A stretch of 64,000 bases of DNA, taken from positions 21,286,001 to 21,350,000 of the forward strand of contig OY821777.1 in the NCBI GenBank assembly GCA_963682175.1. The letters run 5' to 3'. The DNA is from Triglochin maritima. Taxonomy: Eukaryota > Streptophyta > Magnoliopsida > Alismatales > Juncaginaceae. Under the pieces are notes generated by a model. The model worked only from the letters and a program-made list of their open reading frames with translations. It was not told where the DNA came from and searched no databases. The position numbers were made by a program, and so were the translations under genes. Below, in pieces: positions 45,791-56,325 of this stretch. Numbering within the stretch: position 1 is the stretch's first letter; the number at the start of each line of letters is the position of its first letter.

Positions 45791-46570
45791 TTCTGGGAGC
45801 GCTTCAAACAAAATTGTACATCCTAATTTCTCGATTTTGCCTGTGTTATTGGTAGTTTAAATTTTGTTTGAATTGGTGCTAACTTGTTTGCGTGTTATTA
45901 TGAAAGCACCTTGTGGAAGTCATTTATTTGCACTTCCCTGTCTTGGCATAAGGGAATATGATTATGTACTCATTTAACCTAAAATGGCCCAAGATAAGGA
46001 AATTGATTCTGCAATACGTTTGCTCGTGTTGTTACGTTAAATAAAATTTTCCATTACACCGAATTATCCACATGTTTACGTAGAAAATGGTTCGTGAACT
46101 TGGTTTCCATCTGACAGAATTGTAGTATTTGTTAGTGATTGGTAATGGTACGGGATATTCCCATTGAATCAATCCCGACTACGTTCTAAATTCTAATTTT
46201 TGAATCCAAAGATTTATGACATGGTCAGTAGAACCCGTCTTGACTTATAACAAGAGTTATCAGATGTTTACGTGATTACTACTTCCGTACTTTGACCTTT
46301 GGTATAAGTGGGGACCATTGTGTATTGTCAAATCAATTGAACCTAATAACAAACAAACTATAATTAAAACCTAATTTTTCTTCGTCTTGATGCTCCATCT
46401 CGAGTTATCTTCTCCGTGTTTATATACACACTCCATCTCCGACAACCATATATGGATTTTTACAGGGTGTCAGAAACATCGAATTCAACCAAGCTTCCGT
46501 AGAATTTAATCATCCAAACTAGAACTATTTGAAGAGAGTAGCAGAGGATTGAAGCTTGCCAAGATTATCA
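45791..46570. other. 3' flank of the TSA gene
   Basis: T-rich sequence after the stop probably includes the 3' UTR; candidate poly(A) signals are AATAAA-like at about 46030-46040. Nothing else is recognised up to 46570. Confidence 0.5.
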
Positions 46571-46786
46571 ATGGTGGAAGAAAATGCCATCATGGACTCC
46601 TATGACCTTAATCAACCACTACAATTTGATATTCCTGCAGGTAGAATCGTCCAATCGGGTCGTTCCAGGTCGGGCTTGAAAGCTCGTGGAAACCTTCTCG
46701 CACTCGCTTCACCTTGGTGTGCTTGTGTAACATCCCGAAACAGCGGAAAATTTAAAATTTATCATCAAGAAATCAGAGACCAATAA
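46571..46786 (+). CDS. Small unrecognised ORF interrupted by a Tekay-like LTR
   Basis: An ATG at 46571 opens MVEENAIMDSYDLNQPLQFD and continues through a basic stretch (GRSRSGLKARG) to LASPWCA, where the LTR enters at 46726. Without the insertion the frame would read GCT TGA and stop after 51 codons. With it, about 20 more codons come from the LTR. I do not recognise the family. It may be an exon or chance ORF. Confidence 0.25.
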   Translation: MVEENAIMDSYDLNQPLQFDIPAGRIVQSGRSRSGLKARGNLLALASPWCACVTSRNSGKFKIYHQEIRDQ

Positions 46787-47302
46787 TCAAAAGACCGGAC
46801 TGTCACTTCTCATAAAAATCCAAACGGTGCACCATATTACATCAGAGTTTGTCAAAAAGCTACATGATTACATCAGATATAACAAAAGGAGATAAAAGTA
46901 ATCATGTCGACCTCAGTGGTCCGAACGAGAGCATCCGATCCCAAAATGCACCACCCAACTCGACCTACTGCGGTCCTGAAATAAAACATGCAACAACAAT
47001 GGCTGAGTTTCCATAAGGAAACCTCGTATGCCAAGCTCACCTATATGCATGCAGTAGTACAAATGAACCTATCATACTAGTAGTATGTCATGTCATCAAC
47101 AGTAAGGAAAACAGTTCCCCCGAAGGGTAAAACGGGACATCAGTCCGACAATCATCATCGGGTCTCCCAAGGAGACCTACCGTAGGCACATACGGTCTAA
47201 CAGACCAAGACGTGACGCTCCCCCACACGCGGCTATACTAATCATGGGGTTCGGCAAGGAGCATCCGCCAAGTCCGCGCCATAACAAATAGATCTGTAAC
47301 TT

Positions 47303-48696
47303 TGTTGAACGTTTTAATTAAACCGCAAGTGCACGACCGTGTTGAAGCGGTGGCAAATACGGGTCGTCCTCAGGGAGGTGACCGGCCTCTCGTTTGTACG
47401 AAATCAAGTGGCGAAAAAATAGAGAAGAGAGTGGATTATGCTACGCTACGCTACACTACGAAGTATGAAATGCGAAAAAAGCAACAAACGATTAACTAAA
47501 ACTTAACTAAGAACGAAAGAAGAGTGTTGGAATTCAGAAATGGAAAACCCCTAAGGGGTGAAGTGAGTGCACACATGCAAAGAGGTGGGTGTTGAACAAA
47601 TTCTTTAAGCACACATGAAGGTGATGTTATCATGCATAGGAAGTGTCTAAATATTATGACAAAACCTATCAATCCATTCACCATCCTAGTTGATTAACAT
47701 TTACATATACAAGTTATTTATTTCAGAACCTAAACAAGCATGAGAGGTGTCTAATCATTTTGGCAAAACTCATCAAGTTATAAATTCTATCATAAACAAG
47801 CAAGCATACATTCATGTTTTATCAACACATTGTAAATAAAGCATTCATTTTATTCTCTAATGCATGTATGAACATCTACTCCACCCCCCAAAGGGGATGT
47901 AACTACTCACTACACATTAGACTAATGATTAAACTAAGCAAGGAAAGCATATTAATTAAGCAACTAAAACTAATGAAATGAAATTAAACAAAGTAAAACA
48001 AGAAACATAAAACAAACAACATAATAAAGAAACTTTTATTGAAGTGACTCACATTTCAAGTAGCATCCTCCTACTTTAGTGTGTGCTTCAAGACCTTATT
48101 TCTAGAAAGAAGAATAACCACTTAAAATATGAAGTGATTACAATATAAGGTGAAAAGTTCTATTTATAGCCAAAGAAAAATGCAATTCGGGACAATCCCC
48201 CGATGTGGGACTAAAGAAATACCAAAACTAGCCTAAACATCCTCTAATACATGTGCTGGAGAAATTTGAGCGGATTCAAAAGGATCCAGACCGCCAATTA
48301 TCCGTCCAAGACTGCCAATTGACGGTCCATAAGATCTGGATCCGGCTAAATTTCATTCTGGGCTTTTCTGGATTCCTTTGTCGGTCTTTGATGCATCTAC
48401 TTTGTTTATTGGAGCTCCGACCCGAATCTAATTGCCAAAATACTCCCCAAGATGGTGTGGAGTTTTCTGTTTTGCTCTTTGGTCCTTTGGTCTTACGTTC
48501 AGGTCATTCTCCCTTGCATCTTAGTCCCCAGATCTCATAATTCAGTCCTTTTTCCCAGCTTTTGGGGCCTTTTATGCTTCATCTCTTCAAACTTATTTAT
48601 TTCTGAAATTTAAACATGAAACTCGTAACATAGCATTGTTTAGGTGAAAGATAATGGATATAAGATACAAATATAAGCATGAAATGATGCCAATCA
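47303..48696 (-). repeat. Solo Athila-type LTR inside the Tekay-like LTR
   Basis: It is 1394 bp from TGTTGAACG to GCCAATCA, with the perfect target duplication AACTT (47298-47302 and 48697-48701). A degenerate palindrome pair is near 48288-48330. It is closest to the solo LTR at 26568. Confidence 0.88.
48161..48211 (-). promoter_or_regulatory. USE-like box plus TATA in the solo LTR at 47303
   Basis: On the minus strand GTCCCACATCG (48211-48201) is 32 bases before TATAAATA (48168-48161). Confidence 0.75.
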
Positions 48697-48701
48697 AACT
48701 T

Positions 48702-49387
48702 CGTGGCCGAAACCACCCCAACGGAGCCGTCACTCGGTTGGTCCATCAATCATCATCTTAGTAGGTGCCCAGCTGAGGAAAACATAGCCGGAACAACATC
48801 GACCCATAAAACATCATATCTGGAACAACATCGACCCATACAACATCGTAGCCGGAACAACATCGACCCATCATCGCGGGAACAACATCAGCGACATCAT
48901 CGGCACAACATCGGTGGTCCAACATACATCCGACACAGCATCGGACGGGTCCGGACAAAAGTTCGCTGGGTCATCAGGCTCCACGAGCCGCACATCACAC
49001 ATTGGGATCCGCGATCCCTCAAGTCTGCTACTCTACAATGAGTCCATCCATCCATCACATCAAGTCACAATCCATACACGGAAGTGACATGTCCCGAACA
49101 CCCACACTCTTCCACACGGCGGTCCCTGGGCAGGCACGCGTAACGCGCCCGCCGTCACCTCCCGGCTCACGCACTAGGCGAGGACACGGGTTTCCGTGGA
49201 CAGAGTTAGCATCCTAAAAGGACCAGAAATTCAGTTCTGTGCACAAACGGTCGACCGAAAGAGGCAATCCGGTCGACCGTTCTCATAAGGTTCGGTCGAC
49301 CGAAAGTCTGCAACGGCCGAACACTTTGCGCAAAACCTAAGTCCAACGGTCAAACAAGAGTCTAAAACCGGTCGACCGATACGTGGC
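48702..49387 (-). repeat. Middle piece of the Tekay-like LTR with minisatellite and CGGTCGACCG sites
   Basis: Between 48785 and 48960 a loose repeat built on CCGGAACAACATCGACCCAT occurs about six times. CGGTCGACCG is at 49248, 49270, 49293 and 49369. The short reading frames here are products of the repeat and not genes. Confidence 0.7.
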
Positions 49388-50943
49388 TGATTGATCGTTT
49401 TATATTTAACCGCAAGTGCACGACCGCGTTGAAGCGGTGACAAATACGGGTCGTCCACTGGGAGGTGTGTCGACACTTGGTTTGTTCGAAGGCGAGAGGT
49501 GAAGAAAGGGAAGAAAGGTTGGTTACACTAAACTACACTAAGATGCAAAAAGGAAATGAAGATAAGCAATAAAACTAAGCCCCATAGGGGGTAGAGAAAT
49601 AATGTGAACATAAAGAAGTGTGTGTGTGTTCATTAAGCTCCTCACAACATGTAGTGCATGAAATCATAAAACTACATCCAACTTTACCTCCACATGAATT
49701 AAGATAAGACTACATCATTAAAACATACAAGACAATAATTGGAATGAAGCTACATGAACTCAAGTATAAAGACTATACCCTACTATGCCTCTACATGAAT
49801 TAAGATTTCACTACATCATTAAAACATACAAGACATTAGCTAAGGTAAAGGCAACAAGAGCACATACACTACAAATTATGTTTCCAATATTAACTTCATC
49901 CATGTCCTAACCTTATCATTCCCCATAAAATAGGTCCACTAATCAAAGCATAAGCTAAGTTTTATTCAAGAGCATTAGCATATCAAAGATAAGAGTGAAA
50001 ACCCATTAGATGGTTATGGAAATCATATAAAGCTCAAGGGATAAAGATAACACACACTTAATACACTACATGATTATATCACATATTTCTCCACCCCCCA
50101 AATGGGGATGGAACTACTCACTACTCATTACACTAACTATTTTAGCAAAAGAAAGCATAATACTGAAGTAAAAGTTAACTAAGAAGGCAAGAAGCATTAA
50201 AGAAACATAAAAGGAAAGGAAAGACTAAACAAACATGCACAAATTAAAAGACAAGATTAAAAGAAACTAGAAGAATTATTTTATTAACAAATGACTCACA
50301 TTGAAGGTAGCATTCTTCTCCACCTTGAGTTTTTGCTTCAAGGCTCACTCCTTAGTAGAGAGAATGCCACCAAGCAATGGGTAATTACAATGGAAGGTGA
50401 AGAGTTCTATTTATAAGCATGGAAAAAGCTAATCGGGGACAATCCCCCGATGTGGGACTAAACCAATACCAAAAATAGCCTAAACGAACATTAATACAAG
50501 TCCAGGAGAAATTTCGACGGATCCTGAGCAATATGGACCGCCAATTAGCGGTCCAAGACCGCCAATTGGCGGTCCAACATTGTCGGATCGTGTTGGAATT
50601 TGTTGTGGGCTTTGCTTTCTGGTATTGTTGGTCTTTGATGCAGTTACTCGACTTGTTGGAGCTCCGACCCGAATAGAATTGGTAAAATACTCCCCATGAT
50701 GGTGTAGAGTATTCTGTTTTGCTCTTAGGTCCTTTTGTCTTACATTCAGGTCCTTCTCCCTTGCATCTTGGTCCCTAGATCTCACCATTCAGTCCTTTTT
50801 CCCAGCTTTTGGGTCCTTTCATGGCTCTTCTCTTCAAACCTCTTTATTCCTGAAAACTAAACATAAAACTCGTCACGTAGCATTGCTTAGGTGTAAGATA
50901 ATGGATATAAGATACAAATATGAGCATGAAATGATGTCAATCA
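49388..50943 (-). repeat. 3' LTR of the minus-strand non-autonomous element
   Basis: On the plus strand it runs TGATTGATCG to GATGTCAATCA. A USE-like box (50458-50448) and TATA (50415-50408) are 32 bases apart. A palindrome pair is near 50535-50572. Confidence 0.92.
50408..50458 (-). promoter_or_regulatory. USE-like box plus TATA, 3' LTR
   Basis: On the minus strand GTCCCACATCG lies 32 bases before TATAAATA, with the ATCGGGG/CCCCGAT inverted repeat between. Confidence 0.78.
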
Positions 50944-52574
50944 AATACCCCCACACCTAAGTTTTTGCTAGTCTCGAGCAAAACAAAGAAAGAGAAAAAC
51001 AAACGAGAAACAAGAAATCCTAACTCACTTTCGTAGGAATCACGGTTGCACTTAGCACGTGCAACAAGCCGTTAAACCTCTTTGTTGCCAAGGAGGAGGA
51101 GTGTTGTCTCCTGAGGGTTTTCAGCGGATATACCCACAAAATCCGAACAAGATGCATTATTCAATCTAGACTTCGACTCGTTGGAAATATTTTGTCGATC
51201 AATGGACGCGGTAATGCTACGGGCCGACTCTATATAGGTGATCAGTCCACACCTCTACCCTAATGAACCATTCGTGCAAGTTAAATAAGGAATTATGTGA
51301 AAGACATGGACAACCTCAACATCCTCAAGTGCTACAAAGTGTAAAGTCCATTAAGGTTCTTATTTGCATTATCATATTTTTTTTTCTTTTTGTTTCTTTT
51401 CACATTTTTTTTTCTTTTACTTTTTATTAGTTGGAGCTTCATTCTCCCAGGGTCAGGTTCCGTGCATCATTGCCCATGAGGACTTACACTATCACGTACA
51501 CCTTTCCCCACATCTCCACATAGGGCAATCCCTACCACCCGTGTAACGGGAGTTCAGTCGGCACATCCCATGTCAGATGACTCGAAAGCACCTGGCACAA
51601 AGTCCTCTCAGACCTACTTTCCCGAGTGATAGGAGCCGTGCGAGAAGAGAGAACACCTACTCACTTATTTCTTATCTACACATGAACCAAAACCCCTACA
51701 CTAATGTCTCACAACAGGATTTAGAGGGTCCTTGACTACAACAAACTTCCTTAAGTTAACAGACACGAATTATTGACTCACTAGGTTCAGGGTGGACTTC
51801 ATTAAATGTTTGAGCACTGAAACCCTATGATTACTCACCCCCAAGGGAAAACTGGGGTGCATCCTAACGACTCGATAAATCCTAAAGCCACGTACTAGAT
51901 ATCCTAATGCATCAAGTTCAAGACAATTTTGGGAGCTTTCTTTTTACTTTGCCTCTCAACGGTTTTGCACATGCTAAACACACGCAAAACCCACAAAACA
52001 TTTTCTTTCGAAAACACATGAAGATTTTGAAAGAAATGTGAAAATTTTGAAGCACTAGGCAAGCAAAAGAAGACAAGTCACCCAAGGATCATGGCAAACA
52101 GATATATCGATATTAAATGCAGCACACTATCATGACCCTAACAATGCAAACAAAAGAAAACAAAATCAAAGGAAAAAGACTCGACTATGTACACACGTAA
52201 AACACCCCCCACACCTACTTCATGCATTGTCCTCAATGAATGCAAGCAAGATACTACATGGATTGATGCATAAAAAGGAGAGATCTCACCAACATGAAGT
52301 ACAAAGGGAAGTGCAAGGTCATTTTGATGGACATAACCCGAATTCCCTCAAAACCTGTGAGATGCTAAAGAAGGGATACAAATACGTGAAAGAAATGGAG
52401 CCCAAATACACAAGGGTTGGGGCTCACAACAATCAATGCTCACTGAAGGAGTCTTTTATTGTACTTCTTTTTTTTCTTTTTTTTCTTTTTTTTCTTTTTT
52501 TATATAACTATGTACAAACATAAGTTCCCATCTTCATTTGTCAAAAGACATCAAATGGGAACCTCAAGAGTGGG

Positions 52575-53627
52575 TCAATGCACTTGGAAAGGGAACATGA
52601 CACCACGCGGGGCCAGAATACGCATGCGTGGGCCCCCTTCACAAAGAGCACCAGATGAAATGAGAGGTTCATGAATTGGACGCAAAGGCGTCTCATTCAA
52701 AGGATCAAACTGAAAGAGCTTGAACCTCTCGAGAGTTTGGGAAATAAGGGGCAACGGAAGAAAAATATCTCCCGTTGCGGAACTGATGTTATGATCATCA
52801 ATCCAAACTCTCCAACCAACAGGCTGGTGGGTCGGAACGAGGTCAAGTACCTCGTTATGCATGTCCAACTCACCAGGAGAACAGGAAGTGGGTCTTATAC
52901 CCAAAGTATCCTCCAAGGAACTCCTAATACCCTCATGAGCAATGTACTTGTTTGATGTTCCATCATTTCCAAGATGATCAGGAACAATAGTGAGAGGCAA
53001 ACTCTCATCAGGTTGTTTGAAATTGAGGGTACTAGGGAGCTCTTGCTCCACCAGAGGTGAGTCCTTAAGAGGCACAATATGAAGATCATGTGGCTCAAGG
53101 GCCACGGGACAAAAAGATAAGGCACAATCCTGTGCCGACTCATAATGAAGCTGGTCCAAGTTATTCTTAATTTGAATCGAATCCTCCACTAAGTGATCGT
53201 GAATTGAAACCCCAAGTCCCTCAGACTGACAAGGAGTTTGACTTTGAAAGGTTGTGCTTTGAATTTGTGGATGTGGTGGTGGTTCGATATCAAAAGAAGA
53301 ATCCTCATGTTGACAAGAAAGGTTACTCTCCTCACATTCACGTAATTTCTGCGACATTTGACTCACTTGCAGTGTCATATTTTGTATGGACTGTTGAGTG
53401 GTTTCCATGAACGTAAGGAAAGTTTGTTTCAAGGAATCAGGTATGCGGTCAACGATGAGGTCCAAGTCAGAGCTTGGGAAATTTTGAGGTTGGGTGTTGA
53501 TTGGCTGAGAATGAGTCCAATGATTTGGAGTGGGGTGTTGGTAGAATTCTGGGTATTCGGGAGGAGGATACTGGGGTGAACATGAAGTATAAGAATTTGA
53601 ATAAGAATTGTCTCCCCATGAATCCAT
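52575..53627 (-). CDS. Shortened ORF of the minus-strand non-autonomous element
   Basis: It is 350 codons from the first ATG (MDSWGDNSYSN). The frame is open a further 42 codons to a GTG inside the LTR, through the primer site, without an ATG. It corresponds to the C-terminal 350 or so residues of the ORFs at 4230 and 10024: Pro/Tyr-rich segment, LKQTFLTFMETTQ coiled-coil-like stretch and acidic Ser/Pro-rich tail ending GVMFPFQVH. The zinc knuckle has been deleted. It is near-full identity to its relatives and still open, but the function is unknown. Confidence 0.6.
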   Translation of the reverse strand: MDSWGDNSYSNSYTSCSPQYPPPEYPEFYQHPTPNHWTHSQPINTQPQNFPSSDLDLIVDRIPDSLKQTFLTFMETTQQSIQNMTLQVSQMSQKLRECEESNLSCQHEDSSFDIEPPPHPQIQSTTFQSQTPCQSEGLGVSIHDHLVEDSIQIKNNLDQLHYESAQDCALSFCPVALEPHDLHIVPLKDSPLVEQELPSTLNFKQPDESLPLTIVPDHLGNDGTSNKYIAHEGIRSSLEDTLGIRPTSCSPGELDMHNEVLDLVPTHQPVGWRVWIDDHNISSATGDIFLPLPLISQTLERFKLFQFDPLNETPLRPIHEPLISSGALCEGGPRMRILAPRGVMFPFQVH

Positions 53628-53644
53628 CACACTCGGGTTGTACG

Positions 53645-53658
53645 CGGCAACGGCGCCA
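53645..53658 (-). other. Truncated primer-binding site
   Basis: Only the first 14 bases, TGGCGCCGTTGCCG, remain of the 18-nt tRNA-Asp site; the next base is the deletion junction with the ORF. The 6-base spacer to the LTR is intact. Confidence 0.85.
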
Positions 53659-53664
53659 AAAACT

Positions 53665-55220
53665 TGATTGATCGTTTTATATTTAACCGCAAGTGCACGG
53701 CCGCGTTGAAGCGGTGGCAAATACGGGTCGTCCACTGGGAGGTGTGTCGACACTTGGTTTGTTCGAAGGCGAGAGGTGAAGAAAGGGAAGAAAGGTTGGT
53801 TACACTAAACTACACTAAGATGCAAAAAGGAAATGAAGATAAGCAATAAAACTAAGCCCCATAGGGGGTAGAGAAATAATGTGAACATAAAGAAGTGTGT
53901 GTGTGTTCATTAAGCTCCTCACAACATGTAGTGCATGAAATCATAAAACTACATCCAACTTTACCTCCACATGAATTAAGATAAGACTACATCATTAAAA
54001 CATACAAGACAATAATTGGAATGAAGCTACATGAACTCAAGTATAAAGACTATACCCTACTATGCCTCTACATGAATTAAGATTTCACTACATCATTAAA
54101 ACATACAAGACATTAGCTAAGGTAAAGGCAACAAGAGCACATACACTACAAATTATGTTTCCAATATTAACTTCATCCATATCCTAACCTTATCATTCCC
54201 CATAAAATAGGTCCACTAATCAAAGCATAAGCTAAGCTTCATTCAAGAGCATTAGCATATCAAAGATAAGAGTGAAAACCCATTAGATGGTTATGGAAAT
54301 CATATAAAGCTCAAGGGATAAAGATAACACACACTTAATACACTACATGATTATATCACATATTTCTCCACCCCCCAAATGGGGATGGAACTACTCACTA
54401 CTCATTACACTAACTATTTTAGCAAAAGAAAGCATAATACTGAAGTAAAAGTTAACTAAGAAGGCAAGAAGCATTAAAGAAACATAAAAGGAAAGGAAAG
54501 ACTAAACAAACATGCACAAATTAAAAGACAAGATTAAAAGAAACTAGAAGAATTATTTTATTAACAAATGACTCACATTGAAGGTAGCATTCTTCTCCAC
54601 CTTGAGTTTTTGCTTCAAGGCTCACTCCTTAGTAGAGAGAATGCCACCAAGCAATGGGTAATTACAATGGAAGGTGAAGAGTTCTATTTATAAGCATGGA
54701 AAAAGCTAATCGGGGACAATCCCCCGATGTGGGACTAAACCAATACCAAAAATAGCCTAAACGAACATTAATACAAGTCCAGGAGAAATTTCGACGGATC
54801 CTGAGCAATATGGACCGCCAATTAGCGGTCCAAGACCGCCAATTGGCGGTCCAACATTGTCGGATCGTGTTGGAATTTGTTGTGGGTTTTGCTTTCTGGT
54901 ATTGTTGGTCTTTGATGCGGTTACTCGACTTGTTGGAGCTCCGACCCGAATAGAATTGGTAAAATACTCCCCATGATGGTGTAGAGTATTCTGTTTTGCT
55001 CTTAGGTCCTTTTGTCTTACATTCAGGTCCTTCTCCCTTGCATCTTGGTCCCTAGATCTCACCATTCAATCCTTTTTCCCAGCTTTTGGGTCCTTTCATG
55101 GCTCTTCTCTTCAAACCTCTTTATTCCTGAAAATTAAACATAAAACTCGTCACGTAGCATTGCTTAGGTGTAAGATAATGGATATAAGATACAAATATGA
55201 GCATGAAATGATGTCAATCA
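53665..55220 (-). repeat. 5' LTR of the minus-strand non-autonomous element
   Basis: It is very similar to 49388-50943. The palindrome pair is near 54812-54852. The USE-like box and TATA are at 54735-54725 and 54692-54685, again 32 bases apart. Confidence 0.92.
54685..54735 (-). promoter_or_regulatory. USE-like box plus TATA, 5' LTR
   Basis: This LTR would drive the element. On the minus strand GTCCCACATCG lies 32 bases before TATAAATA. Confidence 0.78.
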
Positions 55221-56094
55221 GTGGTCAAAATCCGGAGTCTGGTCAACATCAATCGATACTACCGATTGACCGACTCAAGGGTCCCGGTCGACCGAAAACT
55301 ACCAGGGCATCCTAGCAGTTCTAAGTCATATAACGGTCGAACCCATAAAAATAATGGTCGAACAATCATGCAATTTATCCAGTACACTTCAGTTCCGGTC
55401 GAACGTAAACACGGAACCGGTCGACCGAAAACCAACAGGCAATCCCGACCCACCAGCACAATGCACTACCGGTCGACCGCCACAAGGCATCGTCCGATCG
55501 GTGTTAGTTAAAGTCGGGCAAAAATGCATACATCGGTCGACCGCCCGAAGGAACCGGTCGACCGTTGGTCGTCTGCAACCTTACGCCAGCCAAGGATTTG
55601 CGCCAACCACGTCGTCGGTGAGGTCTCCGACCTCCCGCGACCGACCAACACTTCACCCTCACGAAGGTGGGCAACACATAAACACACTAAGAAGCCGACA
55701 TACCTCAAGAAAATGACAAAACCACTTGAGCCTCGCTCGCGCAACGTCGTCTCCGGAACCTCCTCGCGCGTCCACCTCCGCACGCCTCACGCCGGAACCG
55801 CACGACCACGTTCGTCAACGACCACCGGAGCTCGATCAACTAAGGGAGAGGGAGAGAGAGAGACGAAATCAGAAAAAAGTTAGAGAGAGAAAGATGTGAG
55901 TTTTCGTTTAAAAACCCATCACCACTATCCCCACCATTCCCCTACAACCATCCCCCTACACCCTCACCCATCACCTTCCTTGCCTTCCCCATGCAACCCA
56001 TTGTTGATCTCCACTTCCCCATGCAAAGCCATCCCCAAAGCACCTCTCTCCTCCTAACACCCATTAGCACCCTAATGAGTTTAGGGTTATTACA

Positions 56095-56325
56095 GCTTGA
56101 GCTCACCGAAGGAAGTTGACGGGGCAAAACGAGTCCCCGTTGACCCCGGAATCGCAAGACGAAGCAGAAAAATGGGGGTACGACACAAGGATGTAGCGCC
56201 CTCAGTGCCAAAAACAAGATATGGTTTTTTGTTGCAACCCTAAGTAAAAAACCCCAACAAATAAGTGAGCATAAGATTATGCAAAGTGGAAAAGAGTAAA
56301 TTATATGTATGTTTCTTGGATTTTT
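56095..56325. other. Short unassigned stretch between two Tekay-like LTRs
   Basis: It continues the sequence interrupted at 46725. No ORF or known repeat is recognised. Confidence 0.4.

Larger units (their letters stand above)
49388..55220 (-). mobile_element. Complete non-autonomous Athila-type element, minus strand, internally deleted
   Basis: Two 1556-bp LTRs (49388-50943 and 53665-55220) enclose 2721 bp. The flanks are GTGGC (49383-49387) and GTGGT (55221-55225), a target duplication with one change. The internal region lacks the ~1.5 kb leader and N-terminal ORF part found in the plus-strand elements. The deletion starts inside the primer site. The U3 is type B, like LTR 2 at 7339. The LTRs look almost identical, so insertion is recent. 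Confidence 0.92.
46726..56094 (-). mobile_element. Tekay-like Gypsy solo LTR, split by two nested insertions
   Basis: The LTR pieces are 46726-47302, 48702-49387 and 55226-56094, about 2.13 kb in all. In element orientation it ends GATGTTACA. The 5-bp duplication GCTTG is at 46721-46725 and 56095-56099. No internal Tekay sequence lies between, so this is a solo LTR enlarged by a solo Athila-type LTR and a complete Athila-type element. The strand is set from the related LTR at 60795, whose adjacent pol tail reads on the minus strand. Confidence 0.85.

Noticed and set aside
48703..49217. ORFs of 112 and 71 codons in the Tekay-like LTR
   Set aside because: They are built on the ACAACATCG minisatellite and SalI-like palindromes. 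There is no domain, and the frames are not kept in the other LTR copies.
55221..55883. Overlapping ORFs of about 90-120 codons rich in Arg/Thr/Pro
   Set aside because: They are GC-rich LTR sequence with CGGTCGACCG words, open in several frames at once.
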